A stretch of 9,050 nucleotides of DNA from contig DATEOW010000150.1 in the NCBI GenBank assembly GCA_035273665.1, forward strand, positions 1 to 9,050, given 5' to 3'. The notes under the pieces are model-generated. The model did no database searches, had not been told where the DNA came from, and saw only the letters and a program-made list of their open reading frames with translations. Made by a program: the position numbers and the translations under genes. Origin of the DNA: DATEEW01 sp035273665. GTDB lineage: Bacteria > Pseudomonadota > Gammaproteobacteria > Burkholderiales > SG8-39. This document shows positions 1 to 4,299 of this stretch, one piece after another (within the stretch, counting starts at the first letter, position 1; the number at the start of each line of letters is the position of its first letter).

Positions 1-142
1 CCCGCGGTTTGCGTTTGACAAAATGCGGGGCGATCTCGGTGCGACCCATGATGCGCGCCGAGCCGAGCTCGTACTGGCCGACCTCGTAGACTTGGTACGG
101 GCGACCGACTGGCTTGCGGACCAAATACATTACGTTTGACAT
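1..142 (-). CDS. Hypothetical phage protein, N-terminal part (runs off left edge)
   Basis: The visible 47 codons begin MSNVMYLVRKPVGRPYQVYE and stay open to the window edge, so the C-terminus is missing. The ATG at 142 is preceded by an AGGAC ribosome binding site about seven bases upstream and lies 8 nt after the stop of the preceding gene, as expected for the last visible member of the leftward operon starting at 1099. The visible part is basic and looks like a small beta-rich protein. I recognise no domain, and no function is assigned. Confidence 0.7.
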   Translation of the reverse strand, partial: MSNVMYLVRKPVGRPYQVYEVGQYELGSARIMGRTEIAPHFVKRKPR

Positions 143-150
143 ATTGCGTC

Positions 151-372
151 CTAGTTGAGAGTGACGAACTTGACGGCGCTCTGGTTATCTTTGTGGACCA
201 CGGAAAATACAGTCCTTCCTGACCACTTTGATTTTTCTTCTTTTGCGAAAACAACTTCCGGGTAGGCGTCATAAGCGCGTGCATACTCGTTGTCGATGCT
301 GACACAGCGCAGTTCGCCGCCGTGCTCGGCTTTGATCGCCTGCAGTGCCGCGATCAGTTCGTCGATTGTCAT
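151..372 (-). CDS. Small hypothetical phage protein, 73 aa
   Basis: The 73-aa product starts MTIDELIAALQAIKAEHGGE, a helical N-terminus followed by a probable beta-strand region ending in VKFVTLN. This layout (MTxxELIxxLQ, then a Gly-Gly turn) is common in short phage accessory proteins of unknown function. The frame is open upstream to 585, but the ATG at 372 is preferred: it has an ACGGAG ribosome binding site 8 nt upstream and forms an ATGA overlap with the stop of the preceding membrane-protein gene. Translation is probably coupled to that gene. No enzymatic motif is visible. Confidence 0.72.
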   Translation of the reverse strand: MTIDELIAALQAIKAEHGGELRCVSIDNEYARAYDAYPEVVFAKEEKSKWSGRTVFSVVHKDNQSAVKFVTLN

Positions 373-491
373 CGGCGTCTCCGTAAAACTTTCAAGTAGG
401 CGCGAAAATTTAGCCTGCCGACCATATATCCGGCCAGGAAACACGCGACATAGGCGCCGAGATACCACGCGATGATGAGCCAATCGATCAT
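369..491 (-). CDS. 40-aa single-pass membrane protein
   Basis: This short gene translates as M-I-D-W followed by a hydrophobic stretch at about residues 4-24 (LIIAWYLGAYVACFLAGYMV) and a strongly basic tail ending KVLRRRRR-like, including R37-R40. That is the pattern of a single transmembrane helix with a cytoplasmic positive tail. The start ATG overlaps the stop of the upstream gene (ATGA, 488-491), its own TGA overlaps the next start (ATGA, 369-372), and a GGAG site lies 6 nt before the ATG. These signals make it a real gene despite its size. Possible roles are a holin-like, superinfection-exclusion or membrane-anchor micropeptide; nothing in the sequence decides between them. Confidence 0.68.
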   Translation of the reverse strand: MIDWLIIAWYLGAYVACFLAGYMVGRLNFRAYLKVLRRRR

Positions 492-718
492 GGTGTGCTC
501 CGTTCGATGTCGACGTATTGCGGCTCGTCGAAATGGCCGCGTTGCCAATGGTCGAACGCCGCCGATTCATTGAAGCTATATTCACGGCTGCAGCGGCAAA
601 GAAAGAATCCGATACCTAATTCGACCGGCGGTTCCGGCGGCCGCCACGTGCCAATAAACCGATGGCGACTAGGATCGATCTCGCCCGGCGCGACTTGCTT
701 ACCGTTCAGTAGTGGCAT
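488..718 (-). CDS. Hypothetical phage protein with a possible zinc site, 76 aa
   Basis: The 76-aa protein starts MPLLNGKQVAPGEIDPSRHR. It has a CxC pair (C41, C43) followed by H57 and H62 (HWQRGH), which could form a small zinc-binding site, although the spacing is not that of a classical C2H2 finger. The ATG at 718 has a GGAG ribosome binding site 8 nt upstream, which lies inside the 3' end of the preceding gene (20-nt overlap). Its stop overlaps the start of the 40-aa membrane protein. Function unknown. Confidence 0.7.
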   Translation of the reverse strand: MPLLNGKQVAPGEIDPSRHRFIGTWRPPEPPVELGIGFFLCRCSREYSFNESAAFDHWQRGHFDEPQYVDIERSTP

Positions 719-923
719 GCGTTTTCTCCAGCGTCAACAAAACGCGCCCCGACTTCGCGAGCCGATGCCAAACCGACAAGCCGTAGCGCTCGCCCAAGTG
801 CACCATATCCCACAGCGACATCGAGCGATTGCATGCGGGATGCAGGAATACTTGCGCGGGCCGAGCTGGATCAGCTGCAGCCGAGCGCTGCACGAACTGA
901 TCCAATCGCGTGACACCGGTCAC
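699..923 (-). CDS. Hypothetical phage protein, 74 aa, GTG start
   Basis: The product contains the segment SLWDMVHLGERYGLSVWHRL at about residues 35-54 and ends in a basic helical tail; I recognise no named domain. A GTG start at 923 forms a GTGA overlap with the stop of the preceding gene, the standard junction in this operon. The ribosome binding site is weak, so expression probably depends on reinitiation after that gene. The 3' end overlaps the next gene by 20 nt and carries its ribosome binding site. An internal ATG at 818 could give a shorter product, but the coupled GTG is preferred. Confidence 0.66.
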   Translation of the reverse strand: MTGVTRLDQFVQRSAAADPARPAQVFLHPACNRSMSLWDMVHLGERYGLSVWHRLAKSGRVLLTLEKTHATTER

Positions 924-1099
924 AGTTTTACGCGACGGCCGATCAGCTTGGCGAACTTCGCGGCGCCATCGGGCACCGAGAGCGTCACTGATTGGTGAAT
1001 GCCACCGCCTGCGATGCCAGCGACTTTCGATTCGACCAAGCAGCCCTTGTGCGTGTAGTAGCGATCTGGGCGGGCTGGCTCATTTTTTGGCGTTTCCAT
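920..1099 (-). CDS. Small hypothetical protein, first gene of the left operon, 59 aa
   Basis: The 59-aa protein begins METPKNEPARPDRYYTHKGC and continues with a Gly-rich turn (AGGGIHQS) and a basic C-terminus (LIGRRVKL). It looks like a compact beta protein; no known domain is recognised. The frame is open to 1369, but the ATG at 1099 has a GGAGAG site 6 nt upstream and sits about 20 nt downstream of the predicted start point of the leftward promoter at 1127-1156. The upstream extension would run across that promoter and the divergent gene. It is therefore the promoter-proximal gene of the leftward operon 1099-1. Confidence 0.72.
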   Translation of the reverse strand: METPKNEPARPDRYYTHKGCLVESKVAGIAGGGIHQSVTLSVPDGAAKFAKLIGRRVKL

Positions 1100-1126
1100 A
1101 ACTCTCTCCGTTTCTGTGACGCCTGC

Positions 1127-1156
1127 AGCATACGAAAGTTGTTGACGGGTTGTCAA
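1127..1156 (-). promoter_or_regulatory. Sigma-70-type promoter for the left operon
   Basis: On the minus strand a perfect TTGACA -35 box (1156-1151) is separated by 18 bp from TATGCT (1132-1127), a 4/6 match to the -10 consensus. The predicted start near 1120 gives a leader of about 20 nt before the ATG at 1099. The -35 box is one arm of the palindrome at 1142-1156, so it shares its control site with the opposing rightward promoter. Confidence 0.68.
1142..1156. promoter_or_regulatory. Operator-like palindrome shared by divergent promoters
   Basis: TTGACGGGTTGTCAA is a perfect 5+5 bp inverted repeat (TTGAC/GTCAA) with a 5-bp centre. Each arm forms most of the -35 hexamer of one of two back-to-back promoters. 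A dimeric regulator bound here, or polymerase on one side, would occlude the opposite promoter. No regulator gene is visible in the window, so the operator role is inference. Confidence 0.5.
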
Positions 1157-1170
1157 TAGGCGAGTATGGT
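1142..1170 (+). promoter_or_regulatory. Sigma-70-type promoter for the rightward two-gene unit
   Basis: TTGACG (1142-1147, 5/6) and TATGGT (1165-1170, 4/6) are spaced by 17 bp. The predicted start near 1177 leaves about 19 nt before the ATG at 1196, with a CGGAG ribosome binding site between. It overlaps the leftward promoter by most of its -35 region. Confidence 0.62.
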
Positions 1171-1195
1171 CCGCACACCGACCACGGAGCCAGCC

Positions 1196-1348
1196 ATGCA
1201 AACTATTCACGAAATTCTCGCCGAGATCGAACGGCTTCAGCGGATACAGAAAACGAACCATCCGTCGACCGCCGCGTGGCTCAGTGCGTCCGAACAACTG
1301 CAACCGCTCTTTGCCGAAATGGCAAAGCGCACGAAACACAATCGCTAA
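1196..1348 (+). CDS. Small helical hypothetical protein, 50 aa
   Basis: The 50-aa product (start MQTIHEILAEIERLQRIQKT) is predicted almost wholly helical. A heptad-like IxxILxEIExLQxI pattern at residues 4-17 suggests a short coiled coil or helical hairpin, and the tail is basic (KRTKHNR). The ATG at 1196 is chosen over an upstream in-frame GTG/ATG because CGGAG lies 6 nt before it and the upstream candidate overlaps the -10 box. It is the first of only two rightward genes. It has no recognised domain; a small protein-binding or regulatory peptide is possible but unproved. Confidence 0.66.
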   Translation: MQTIHEILAEIERLQRIQKTNHPSTAAWLSASEQLQPLFAEMAKRTKHNR

Positions 1349-1363
1349 CCATCGGAGACCGCC

Positions 1364-1564
1364 ATGCAATCAGTCATCCTCCCAGGCACCGTCGAGCAAC
1401 TAAATCGCCGCACAGAGCCATCTGTAATCGTTTATAGGCTGCGCTGCGATCAACCATATACCGACGCTGCCCTCAAGGCATATGTCGGCTGCGACGACTA
1501 CCTCGGCGGGTACGTCGAGCGTTTCGCGGACAACGTCGTCGAGGTTCGCCGGCACACGAGCTGA
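1364..1564 (+). CDS. Hypothetical protein, 66 aa
   Basis: The 66-aa protein starts MQSVILPGTVEQLNRRTEPS and contains alternating hydrophobic strands (VIVYRLRC; GGYVERFADNVVEVRR), suggesting a small alpha/beta fold. A CGGAG site lies 7-8 nt before the ATG, and the gene begins 15 nt after the previous stop, so both are likely co-transcribed from the 1142-1170 promoter. An intrinsic terminator follows 32 nt after its TGA. It has no recognised family. Confidence 0.66.
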   Translation: MQSVILPGTVEQLNRRTEPSVIVYRLRCDQPYTDAALKAYVGCDDYLGGYVERFADNVVEVRRHTS

Positions 1565-1595
1565 GCATCGATAGCCGTGTCGCGCGGCACTTTTC

Positions 1596-1639
1596 GCCCC
1601 GCTGCTCTCCAGTCGCAAGGATGAGCGCGGGGCTTTTTT
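1596..1639 (+). terminator. Intrinsic terminator of the rightward unit
   Basis: The stem GCCCCGC/GCGGGGC is extended inward by GCTC/GAGC with one bulged T and by TCC/GGA. It is followed directly by six T residues (1634-1639). The opposite strand has no T-run after the stem, so it should act only on rightward transcription. Confidence 0.85.
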
Positions 1640-1663
1640 ATTCACGGCGAAATCAGCATTCAT

Positions 1664-1696
1664 ATCAATGACTTACTGATTTAATCAATGATTTAC
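1664..1696 (+). repeat. Two iteron-like direct repeats, ATCAATGAYTTAC
   Basis: ATCAATGACTTAC (1664-1676) and ATCAATGATTTAC (1684-1696) match at 12 of 13 positions and are exactly 20 bp apart, close to two helical turns, so a protein could bind both on one DNA face. Between them lies the odd palindrome TGATTTAATCA (1677-1687). Two copies are few for an iteron array. Confidence 0.6.
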
Positions 1697-1704
1697 GCCA
1701 TCTT

Positions 1705-1733
1705 ATTATAATCTGGATAACTTATGTCGTAAA
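1705..1733 (-). promoter_or_regulatory. Possible leftward promoter in the repeat region
   Basis: On the minus strand TTTACG (1733-1728, 4/6) is spaced 17 bp from a perfect TATAAT (1710-1705). It would give RNA running left through the iteron-like repeats and antisense to the rightward unit. The -10 patch is part of an ATTATAAT palindrome in an AT-rich stretch, so chance is a real alternative. Confidence 0.3.
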
Positions 1734-1811
1734 TGCCGTATGGGCGCAGGGATATACAAAACACAAAACACCTCTGTGTGTGTATTTTAACTCCCCGCGC
1801 CCATACGGCAT
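1733..1811. repeat. 15-bp perfect inverted repeat (copies 1 and 2 of ATGCCGTATG)
   Basis: ATGCCGTATGGGCGC at 1733-1747 is mirrored exactly by GCGCCCATACGGCAT at 1797-1811. After one mismatch the stem continues with GGGA/TCCC (1749-1752 with 1792-1795), then ATACA/TGTAT (1754-1758 with 1781-1785), and ends near ACAC-CTCT-GTGT. The whole 79 nt could fold into one long interrupted hairpin on either strand. Confidence 0.85.
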
Positions 1812-1864
1812 AGTCGACACAATCTAGAAAGTTTCTAGGTTGTGTCGGCCAATGCCGTATGCGC
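1799..1864. repeat. 66-nt interrupted palindrome (copies 2 and 3 of ATGCCGTATG)
   Basis: The centre is 1831. CGACACAATCTAGAAA (1815-1830) pairs with TTTCTAGGTTGTGTCG (1832-1847) at 15 of 16 positions plus one G-T. After a small internal loop, CATACGGCAT (1802-1811) pairs exactly with ATGCCGTATG (1852-1861). Copy 2 is shared with the hairpin at 1733-1811, so the two structures exclude each other. Confidence 0.85.
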
Positions 1865-1869
1865 ATTTT

Positions 1870-1910
1870 TTGAAATGTCAGCGACCTTAACAAAAGCATT
1901 GACATTTCAA
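1870..1910. repeat. 11-bp inverted repeat at the end of the DUF3987 gene
   Basis: TTGAAATGTCA (1870-1880) and TGACATTTCAA (1900-1910) are perfectly complementary across a 19-nt loop. The right arm overlaps the TGA stop of the DUF3987 gene (1907-1909). On the minus strand the stem is followed by A residues rather than T, so it is not a classical terminator for that gene. It could protect the 3' end or bind protein. Confidence 0.75.
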
Positions 1911-3520
1911 TCTCCGCATTTCTCGTTCCTGCGAGCCTCTGCGGCGGCGTGAATGCTTTCCATTGCTGCTTGGCGTGAGCGCAGCTCGATAGCGGCGCGG
2001 GCGGCGAACATTTTGTGGACTTCGGGATTCACGTCCCATCGAGTTGGGATGCCTGAGCGCTTATTGGTGCGTGCGAATCCTGACGGCCTGATCCATCCGG
2101 CATCTTCGAGATAGACCCAGGCTCCGCGCTTGGTGTTGTCGTCAATGTGTGAGAATCCTTTGTAATTTCTTAAGACATCGCGCACAGGTAGTTCGGCGAG
2201 TTTGTAGGCCAGAATAAAGCTCGCGATCCACCGATAATGCTGAGAGCGCTCCGACTGATGCACCACGTTGTCGTAGAATTCCATCGCGTGCGGCAGCAGT
2301 AAACACTCCATCAACTCGCACACATTCATGGCCACGGATTCGTCAATAGTGGGCGTTGGCCTTACGTTTTGGCCGACACAGTTCACGACGTGATAGGTAC
2401 ACAAGAGGCGCGCGAACAGCCCCTCCCATTTCCCGAGATAGCCAAGCATCTTTTTTGGCGCCGCGCTGCGATCGATTAGTTGACGGACTGCTGACATCCA
2501 CACGCGGCGCACTGCTTGTGCTTCTGGCGTGAGAGTGAAAACTTCTACATCTTCTCTAGGCTTTAGTTTGTACAGGTTTTCTATCAAATCGATATATTGT
2601 ATTTCTGCGCCATGATTCGGCGCTCGGTCGGCATCTTGCTCGGCACCGGATCCAATTACGATCATGAACCGCTGCAAAAGGCCGTCCTCGTCTAAGCGGC
2701 GGATGATCTTCGCAAACACATCCGGTTGTATGCCGCCAAGCAGGGACACAGAGCAGTTCGGCACGTAAATATGCCCGCGCAACACGCGATCGATGCGCCG
2801 GCCACCGCCGTTATAGGCTTCAAGCCAGAATGAGCGGTCTTTGCTGCTGCCGTTTTTGCTGTAGGCGTCCATCGCGCCGAACCAGCCCGAGAGCTCGTCA
2901 CGGAATGCGAAAATCCCTTTCGGGTTGTCTTTGAGTACATCCGAAAGCGCCTCAATTGTCGTGTCGTCGACCAGTACGCGCGGCGCGGGCGGCTTTCGCG
3001 GTGGCTCGCCCTTATCGCCTGATTTGTTGCGCTCCCACTTCCTTAAATCGTCCTCGTATTGGCGGTGATCGAGTTCATAGTCTTTCGAGAGTCGCGCTTC
3101 TATGCGCTTCATCGGGCGAATGGCGGCGGCGAGCGGCGGTGACTTGCGGCTTGCAGGTTCGCCGACGACAGCGCCCCAGAGACGCGCGGATTCTGTCCAG
3201 CCGGTATCATGCTCCTTGGGCTGCACGCGGAACCCATCGTCTATTACACCCGCACAGGCGACCAGGCAGCCGATGCCCATGATCGTCGGATCTGTGCCAA
3301 TGAGTTCTGATTGATCGGCGACGAACGCGCGTAGCGGCTGCGGCAGCCATTCAGGCTTCAGCCGCGGGACCGGCTTTTGCTCCCAGAGATCAATCGGGAT
3401 CGGCCAGGGATCATCATGTTCTGGGTCGAATGGGTAATATTCGTGGCCGTTTGCTTTAGACGTTCCACGTGGAACATTTTCTCCCATCTCTTCGTCCGCC
3501 CGCTCATCAAGCCCGCTCAC
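1907..3520 (-). CDS. DUF3987 family phage/plasmid helicase-like replication protein, 537 aa
   Basis: Long protein with the ordered motifs of the DUF3987 family: a P-loop-like VGEPASRKSPP at residues 119-129 (K126, S127; the usual last Gly is Arg), a Walker-B-like IFAFRDELSGWF at 203-214, LLGGIQPDVF at 260-269, and DEDGLLQRFMIV at 277-288 with a candidate arginine finger R284. A charged linker (about 145-180) follows the P-loop, and the region from about 430 looks like winged-helix segments. DUF3987 proteins occur in phages and mobile elements, often beside primase zinc fingers, and are thought to act as replicative helicases; that role is inferred. The GTG at 3520 gives a GTGA overlap with the upstream gene and has GAGG 8 nt before it. 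The open frame runs to 3640, but starting there would overlap the upstream gene by about 120 nt; an ATG at codon 12 is an alternative. The 5' end carries a parS-like palindrome. Confidence 0.85.
   Translation of the reverse strand: MSGLDERADEEMGENVPRGTSKANGHEYYPFDPEHDDPWPIPIDLWEQKPVPRLKPEWLPQPLRAFVADQSELIGTDPTIMGIGCLVACAGVIDDGFRVQPKEHDTGWTESARLWGAVVGEPASRKSPPLAAAIRPMKRIEARLSKDYELDHRQYEDDLRKWERNKSGDKGEPPRKPPAPRVLVDDTTIEALSDVLKDNPKGIFAFRDELSGWFGAMDAYSKNGSSKDRSFWLEAYNGGGRRIDRVLRGHIYVPNCSVSLLGGIQPDVFAKIIRRLDEDGLLQRFMIVIGSGAEQDADRAPNHGAEIQYIDLIENLYKLKPREDVEVFTLTPEAQAVRRVWMSAVRQLIDRSAAPKKMLGYLGKWEGLFARLLCTYHVVNCVGQNVRPTPTIDESVAMNVCELMECLLLPHAMEFYDNVVHQSERSQHYRWIASFILAYKLAELPVRDVLRNYKGFSHIDDNTKRGAWVYLEDAGWIRPSGFARTNKRSGIPTRWDVNPEVHKMFAARAAIELRSRQAAMESIHAAAEARRNEKCGD
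3461..3476. promoter_or_regulatory. parS-like palindrome inside the DUF3987 gene
   Basis: GTTCCACGTGGAAC at 3462-3475 is a perfect 14-bp palindrome. It equals the core of the widely conserved bacterial chromosomal parS family (GTTNCACGTGNAAC). In minus-strand orientation the flanking T also matches, giving TGTTCCACGTGGAACG, 15 of 16 to the symmetric 16-mer. It encodes residues N15-T20 in the low-complexity N-terminus before the conserved domain. ParB binding is inferred, not shown. Confidence 0.55.
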
Positions 3521-3951
3521 TGGCAAGCCTCGATCGCGGCGCGCACGCGGGCGGCTGCGGCGTTCAGTATCTCGACGTCCGCGGCCGAGAGCGCTTTCCC
3601 TGCACGCATATCCTCGGATGCGATCGCGACAATGAGGCAATCGCGCTTAAGCGTCGAGACCGCCTCGCGGATGGCGTGCCAGTGGTTAGGCTTGTCACCA
3701 TTGCGCGGCGAGTCCGTCGGCCGCGAGTCCGGCGCGAACAGCTCGCGGATATCTACCCCAACGGCGCCGACGATGTCCACCGCACCACAGCCGGCGAAAC
3801 ACTTGATGAGCACCGTGCCGTCGCTCGTCTCAGTGATCGCAAGCGACTGGGTATTGCGCTTGGACTCGTGCGCCGGGCAGACCGCGCGCCAGCGGGTCGG
3901 CGTGACTTGCGTGACGCGATCGAGTCGCGCCACTAGTGCGGCGGCGCTCAC
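3517..3951 (-). CDS. CHC2-type zinc-finger protein (primase zinc-binding domain), 144 aa
   Basis: Residues 20-60 hold a DnaG-type zinc-binding module: C25-P-A-H28, a short strand (SLAIT), then DGTVLIKC51-FAG-C55, giving ligands C25, H28, C51 and C55. Such modules recognise template DNA for primer synthesis. There is no TOPRIM catalytic domain afterwards: the rest (about 85-144) is helical and Ala-rich, so this is a stand-alone zinc module rather than a complete primase. It is joined to the DUF3987 gene by a GTGA overlap, and its own GTG start (3951) overlaps the stop of the 70-aa gene the same way. Its ribosome binding site is weak, so coupling is likely. The pair probably works as a split replication machine; the priming enzyme is not identified here. 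Confidence 0.82.
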   Translation of the reverse strand: MSAAALVARLDRVTQVTPTRWRAVCPAHESKRNTQSLAITETSDGTVLIKCFAGCGAVDIVGAVGVDIRELFAPDSRPTDSPRNGDKPNHWHAIREAVSTLKRDCLIVAIASEDMRAGKALSAADVEILNAAAARVRAAIEACQ

Positions 3952-4160
3952 CGGCGCACCGCTTGACGCGTCGGCTCCAGAAAGTATTTTTCAACGGCCG
4001 CCTGTAGATCGCCGTAGTCGGGACGATCGGAGAGGTTTGCGCCGCGGAGGTTGAGCTGCCAGATTAGCCAGGCGCGGAATTCGTTGCGGCGCCGGCGGAA
4101 TGCATTTGGTGCGAATTGCGAGGGAGTCGCAGGGGTGGCCGTTTCGTTGTTGTTCGGCAT
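3948..4160 (-). CDS. Small basic hypothetical protein of the replication cassette, 70 aa
   Basis: The N-terminal 20 residues are polar and probably disordered (MPNNNETATPATPSQ). They are followed by an Arg-rich helix (RRRRNEFRAWLIWQL), a short NLSDRPDYGDLQAA segment and a basic tail. The ATG at 4160 has an AAGGAC ribosome binding site about 8 nt upstream, and the TGA overlaps the GTG of the zinc-finger gene. A second frame starting at 4176 also has a fair site, but its Pro/Arg-rich product looks like a shadow and it lacks coupling to the next gene. This is the first gene of the 4160-1907 cassette. A DNA-binding accessory role is plausible from the charge only. Confidence 0.66.
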   Translation of the reverse strand: MPNNNETATPATPSQFAPNAFRRRRNEFRAWLIWQLNLRGANLSDRPDYGDLQAAVEKYFLEPTRQAVRR

Positions 4161-4176
4161 GTGCTTTGTCCTTCAT

Positions 4177-4203
4177 GTGCGCCCTTCAAAAAATTGGGCG
4201 CGC
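4177..4203 (-). promoter_or_regulatory. Leader hairpin just upstream of the replication cassette
   Basis: GCGCCC (4179-4184) and GGGCGC (4196-4201) form a perfect 6-bp stem, extended outward by a G-U and a G-C pair. The loop contains a T6/A6 run. It lies directly upstream of the ribosome binding site of the gene at 4160. The T-run is in the loop rather than after the stem, so it is not a standard terminator. Confidence 0.4.
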
Positions 4204-4273
4204 GAAGGACGGACGCGGTGGCGAGGGGATCAAACCTCGGCAGCCCGCTTGTAAGATATCGCCGACGGAGAAT

Positions 4274-4289
4274 TCCTACAAGTGTAGGA
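4274..4289. promoter_or_regulatory. 16-bp operator-like palindrome
   Basis: TCCTACAAGTGTAGGA is a perfect inverted repeat (TCCTACA, two central bases, TGTAGGA) in the 139-nt gap before the replication cassette. Its compact form resembles a dimeric repressor site. I could not place a convincing promoter beside it, and the candidate -35/-10 pairs nearby are weak. Confidence 0.45.
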
Positions 4290-4299
4290 CATAAACAAA

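Larger units (their letters stand above)
1640..1906. other. Non-coding, repeat-rich, AT-rich region; candidate replication origin
   Basis: No credible gene lies between the terminator and the stop of the DUF3987 gene at 1907. The region is visibly AT-richer than its surroundings. It holds two direct repeats 20 bp apart, an ATTATAAT patch, a DnaA-box-like TTATCCAGA on the minus strand (1720-1712, 8/9 to TTATCCACA), three copies of ATGCCGTATG forming nested inverted repeats, and a further 11-bp inverted repeat. Its position beside a primase/helicase-type cassette and its repeat content fit an origin, but a structured RNA or attenuator is also possible. A minus-strand frame of 70 codons crosses it (1693-1905); its sequence is dictated by the palindromes and it has no good start, so it is not called. 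Confidence 0.5.

Noticed and set aside
495..998. Plus-strand open frame of 167 codons
   Set aside because: It is opposite three minus-strand genes with good ribosome binding sites and start-stop overlaps, and it has no ribosome binding site of its own.
1733..1864. Protelomerase-type telomere site of a linear plasmid prophage
   Set aside because: The inner palindrome is strong, but it is interrupted, has an odd centre, and no protelomerase gene is in the window. It is kept only as a remote possibility within the hairpin finding.
1693..1905. Minus-strand 70-codon frame across the repeat region
   Set aside because: It is made almost entirely of inverted-repeat arms and has no strong ribosome binding site. 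The repeats explain the sequence better than coding does.
1640..1906. Retron-type msr/msd RNA
   Set aside because: Long inverted repeats are present, but no reverse transcriptase gene lies in or next to the region, so the idea has no supporting partner.
3377..4054. Long plus-strand open frame of 225 codons
   Set aside because: It lies opposite the DUF3987 and zinc-finger genes, whose conserved motifs fix the minus strand as coding. The translation is Arg/Ser/Ala-rich without domain character, as expected of a shadow in GC-rich DNA.
3991..4176. Alternative 61-codon frame starting at 4176
   Set aside because: It has a fair ribosome binding site, but its Pro/Arg-rich product and lack of coupling to the zinc-finger gene make the 70-aa frame at 4160 the better call.
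4205..4260. tRNA-like 3' half on the minus strand (CGAGG-TTTGATCC-CCTCG)
   Set aside because: The T-loop would have eight bases and lacks the TTCRA pattern. No matching acceptor, D or anticodon stems could be drawn, so a tRNA or clear tRNA remnant is not supported.
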